Assembly: GCA_019243635.1 (NCBI GenBank)
Contig: JAFAUB010000045.1
Coordinates: 17,405 to 81,404, forward strand
Direction of reading: 5' to 3'
DNA: 64,000 nucleotides
Origin: Pseudonocardiales bacterium
Lineage (GTDB): Bacteria; Actinomycetota; Actinomycetes; Mycobacteriales; Pseudonocardiaceae
Program-made: the position numbers and the translations under genes
Notes under the pieces: model-generated
Told to the model about the DNA's origin: nothing
The model's database searches: none
What the model saw: only the letters and a program-made list of their open reading frames with translations
Shown here: one piece after another, positions 63,908 through 64,000 of the stretch
Numbering within the stretch: the first letter of the stretch is position 1
How the letters are laid out: each line of letters starts with the position of its first letter

Positions 63908-64000
63908 GGGTTCCCGGGTTCAGGTAGCGGCGGCGATCGTCGCTATCGTGCTCGTCCATGGTGTCGGAATGTTGCTCGCCCGCCGGTGGTAGCGGGTGAC

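Noticed and set aside
1..64000. CRISPR arrays, rRNA or tRNA genes
   Set aside because: No regularly spaced repeat array and no tRNA or rRNA signature was found; the short repeats seen are tandem or interspersed and lack spacers.

Overview
The window is about 64 kb of high-GC DNA with the gene content and order of an actinobacterium. The order rnd-dxs, two trk genes, DUF3159, OB-fold, DUF3710, DUF3093, DUF4193, cei, suhB, ppgK, sigA and the block wag31-yggT-sepF-yggS-pgeF-ftsZ closely follow mycobacterial order. An isoleucine T-box before ileS, the MoxR-DUF58-transglutaminase trio beside mraZ, and a complete SapB-type (class III) lanthipeptide locus point to a filamentous or Pseudonocardiales-like actinomycete. 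That placement is inference; no rRNA or tRNA gene was seen.

Layout: 1-13.4 kb is a conserved housekeeping block (RNase D tail, a two-component system, dxs, CeoB/CeoC-like K+ proteins, DUF proteins, cei, suhB, ppgK, sigA). 13.4-16.7 kb holds bioD/bioF and a decayed SulP transporter-carbonic anhydrase gene. 17-24.8 kb is the lanthipeptide locus: a RamR-like regulator converging on a minus-strand operon of lanKC, a 39-residue precursor gene too short to be called easily, a hairpin, and a heterodimeric ABC exporter. 24.9-32.9 kb has rluA-family, lspA, an antiporter, a methyltransferase, ileS with its T-box and an unknown membrane protein. 32.9-51.4 kb is the cell-division and cell-wall (dcw) block. 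51.7-62.4 kb has moxR-DUF58-tgpA, DUF3040, dinB, a methyltransferase, pspA-clgR, pgsA and rimO. 62.4-64 kb is a graveyard: a kinase-like remnant, a frameshifted HTH regulator and an IS30 transposase remnant.

How the genes work together: the dcw genes make lipid II and the divisome, but murF, murG and murC are missing from their usual places, and ftsQ is separated from ftsZ by a perfect 27-bp hairpin and two unrelated genes. The lanthipeptide locus appears complete: regulator, modifying enzyme, precursor and exporter. Its precursor has the SapB-type leader but only one Ser-x-x-Ser-x-x-x-Cys ring motif, where SapB has two. Tight ATGA/GTGA overlaps show translational coupling throughout.

The most interesting points are the single-ring precursor, which overlaps the lanKC 3' end by 92 nt, the altered dcw cluster, and the interspersed and tandem short repeats around division genes.
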